Position numbers and translations under genes: made by a program. From Verrucomicrobiota bacterium (lineage in GTDB: Bacteria; Verrucomicrobiota; Verrucomicrobiia; Verrucomicrobiales; DEV007): a stretch of DNA of 15,670 nt. The stretch's first letter is position 1; every line of letters starts with the position of its first letter. Of the stretch, positions 15,097 to 15,670 are shown piece by piece. The DNA lies in assembly GCA_020629815.1 (NCBI GenBank), contig JAHDCN010000034.1, forward strand, positions 1 to 15,670. Direction: 5' to 3'. The notes beneath the pieces were generated by a model. That model was not told the origin of the DNA, ran no database searches, and was given only the letters and a program-made list of their open reading frames with translations.

Positions 15097-15588
15097 ATGA
15101 AAGAAAGCGATCCGGATGCTCAAATCAGTCTGCTCCTTGGGCGGGCCTACTATTCGTATTTGGGAATGCTGGGCCGTTTCCTGAAAGAGAAGGGGCTCGA
15201 TAAGCAGTTGCGCCCGGGAATTGGGAATTTGCTTTTCGCTCTGTATCGGGAAGATGACCTGACTGCGACGGAGATCGGGGAACGTCTCGGGCTGGCTCGA
15301 TCGACCATGGCCCGACTGGTGAATAAAGTGCGCAAGCTGGATTTAGTTACGACTCGACCAGACCCGAATGACGGACGCGCGATTCGTATCTCTCTCACGG
15401 AAACGGCGAGGGGATTGATGCCGGATTGTTTTGAGTTGGCGAACCGGATTGAAGGCACTCTTTGCCGCGGTTTCTCCCAAAAAGAACGAGAGGTTTTTAC
15501 CGATCTGTTGCTTCGAACGATCACCAATATCACCGAGGAACTGAACACGATGGAGTCAGGTTCTCACCCAACCAAACAGAAGAAATGA
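15097..15588 (+). CDS. MarR-family winged-helix transcriptional regulator
   Basis: I chose the ATG at 15097, giving 163 residues. The open frame extends upstream to 14932, but those 55 codons overlap the Uma2 gene, have no MarR similarity, and would include the operator. From this start the protein fits the family (about 140-165 residues). N-terminal dimerisation helices come first, then the DNA-binding helix-turn-helix at about 55-80 (LTATEIGERLGLARSTMARLVNKVRKLDLV), the wing at 85-100 (TTRPDPNDGRAIRISLT) with the conserved D-x-R core, and C-terminal helices. MarR dimers usually repress nearby genes and release DNA on binding small molecules or after oxidation; one cysteine is in the C-terminal region (C111) and one near 123. 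The stop overlaps the next start (ATGA), so the next gene is the likely main target. Ligand unknown. Confidence 0.9.
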   Translation: MKESDPDAQISLLLGRAYYSYLGMLGRFLKEKGLDKQLRPGIGNLLFALYREDDLTATEIGERLGLARSTMARLVNKVRKLDLVTTRPDPNDGRAIRISLTETARGLMPDCFELANRIEGTLCRGFSQKEREVFTDLLLRTITNITEELNTMESGSHPTKQKK

Positions 15589-15670
15589 AACGAATTATCA
15601 TCAGTGCTTTTCTGATCAGTGTCTTGCTGGTTGGCATTGCCAAGGCGGAGGAAATCGACTGGGACAAAGC
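15585..15670 (+). CDS. Exported protein, N-terminal fragment, coupled to the MarR gene (runs off window)
   Basis: An open frame begins with ATG at 15585, overlapping the MarR stop by four bases (ATGA), and continues to the window end, giving 28 complete codons. The first 21 residues, MKRIIISAFLISVLLVGIAKA, form a classic signal peptide: two basic residues, a hydrophobic core, and an AKA cleavage site. The mature protein starts EEIDWDKA. Too little remains to assign a family; an Asp/Trp-rich start after the signal peptide occurs in several secreted PVC hydrolases, but this is only a resemblance. An AGAAG just upstream of the ATG may help initiation. Being in the same transcript as the MarR gene, it is probably under its control. 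Confidence 0.75.
   Translation, partial: MKRIIISAFLISVLLVGIAKAEEIDWDK

Noticed and set aside
1..15670. Defence island, prophage, insertion sequence or tRNA/rRNA genes
   Set aside because: No transposase, integrase, phage structural, restriction or Cas proteins and no tRNA-like or rRNA sequence were seen. The Uma2 protein alone does not make a defence system.

Overview
The window looks like a chromosomal segment from a Verrucomicrobiota-type bacterium (PVC superphylum). This placement is an inference from gene content. It carries a canonical peptidoglycan/division (dcw) gene run of the kind most Planctomycetes have lost. It also carries a large secreted PSCyt1-DUF1549-DUF1553 cytochrome-like protein and a TlpA-type thioredoxin with a carboxypeptidase-regulatory-like N-terminus, both typical of Planctomycetes and Verrucomicrobia. 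Clear Shine-Dalgarno sequences are rare across the window.

Region 1 (1-8184, all + strand) is the dcw segment: the 3' end of ftsI, then murE, murF, mraY and murD, packed with ATGA overlaps, a 9-base gap or direct abutment. Together these make UDP-MurNAc-pentapeptide (MurE, MurF, MurD) and lipid I (MraY). MurE carries the DNPR signature for meso-diaminopimelate, so the wall is probably DAP-type. After murD comes a membrane-anchored protein with two LysM domains, and then ftsW. The 222-base gap before ftsW is the most unusual non-coding stretch. It holds a strong GC-rich hairpin, a second hairpin, and three exact-period 22-base tandem repeats, each able to fold into a small stem with the same geometry, followed by a T run. 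murG and murC do not follow ftsW.

Region 2 (8204-10149, - strand) holds glpK (glycerol kinase) and panD (aspartate 1-decarboxylase), convergent with ftsW. A hairpin terminator overlaps the panD stop codon.

Region 3 (10284-14298, + strand) holds two exported proteins: a thioredoxin-fold protein with a WCGPC motif, and a 950-residue protein with two CxxCH haem motifs and a golvesin/xanthan-lyase-type domain inserted between DUF1549 and DUF1553. A periplasmic redox link between them is inferred from adjacency and motifs.

Region 4 (14352-15670, + strand) holds a Uma2-family PD-(D/E)XK protein, a MarR-type regulator with two near-identical inverted-repeat sites 20 bases apart over its own promoter and ribosome-binding region, and the first 28 codons of a translationally coupled secreted protein that runs off the window. 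No gene-free stretch exceeds 300 bases; the longest are 6817-7038 (222) and 10150-10283 (134).
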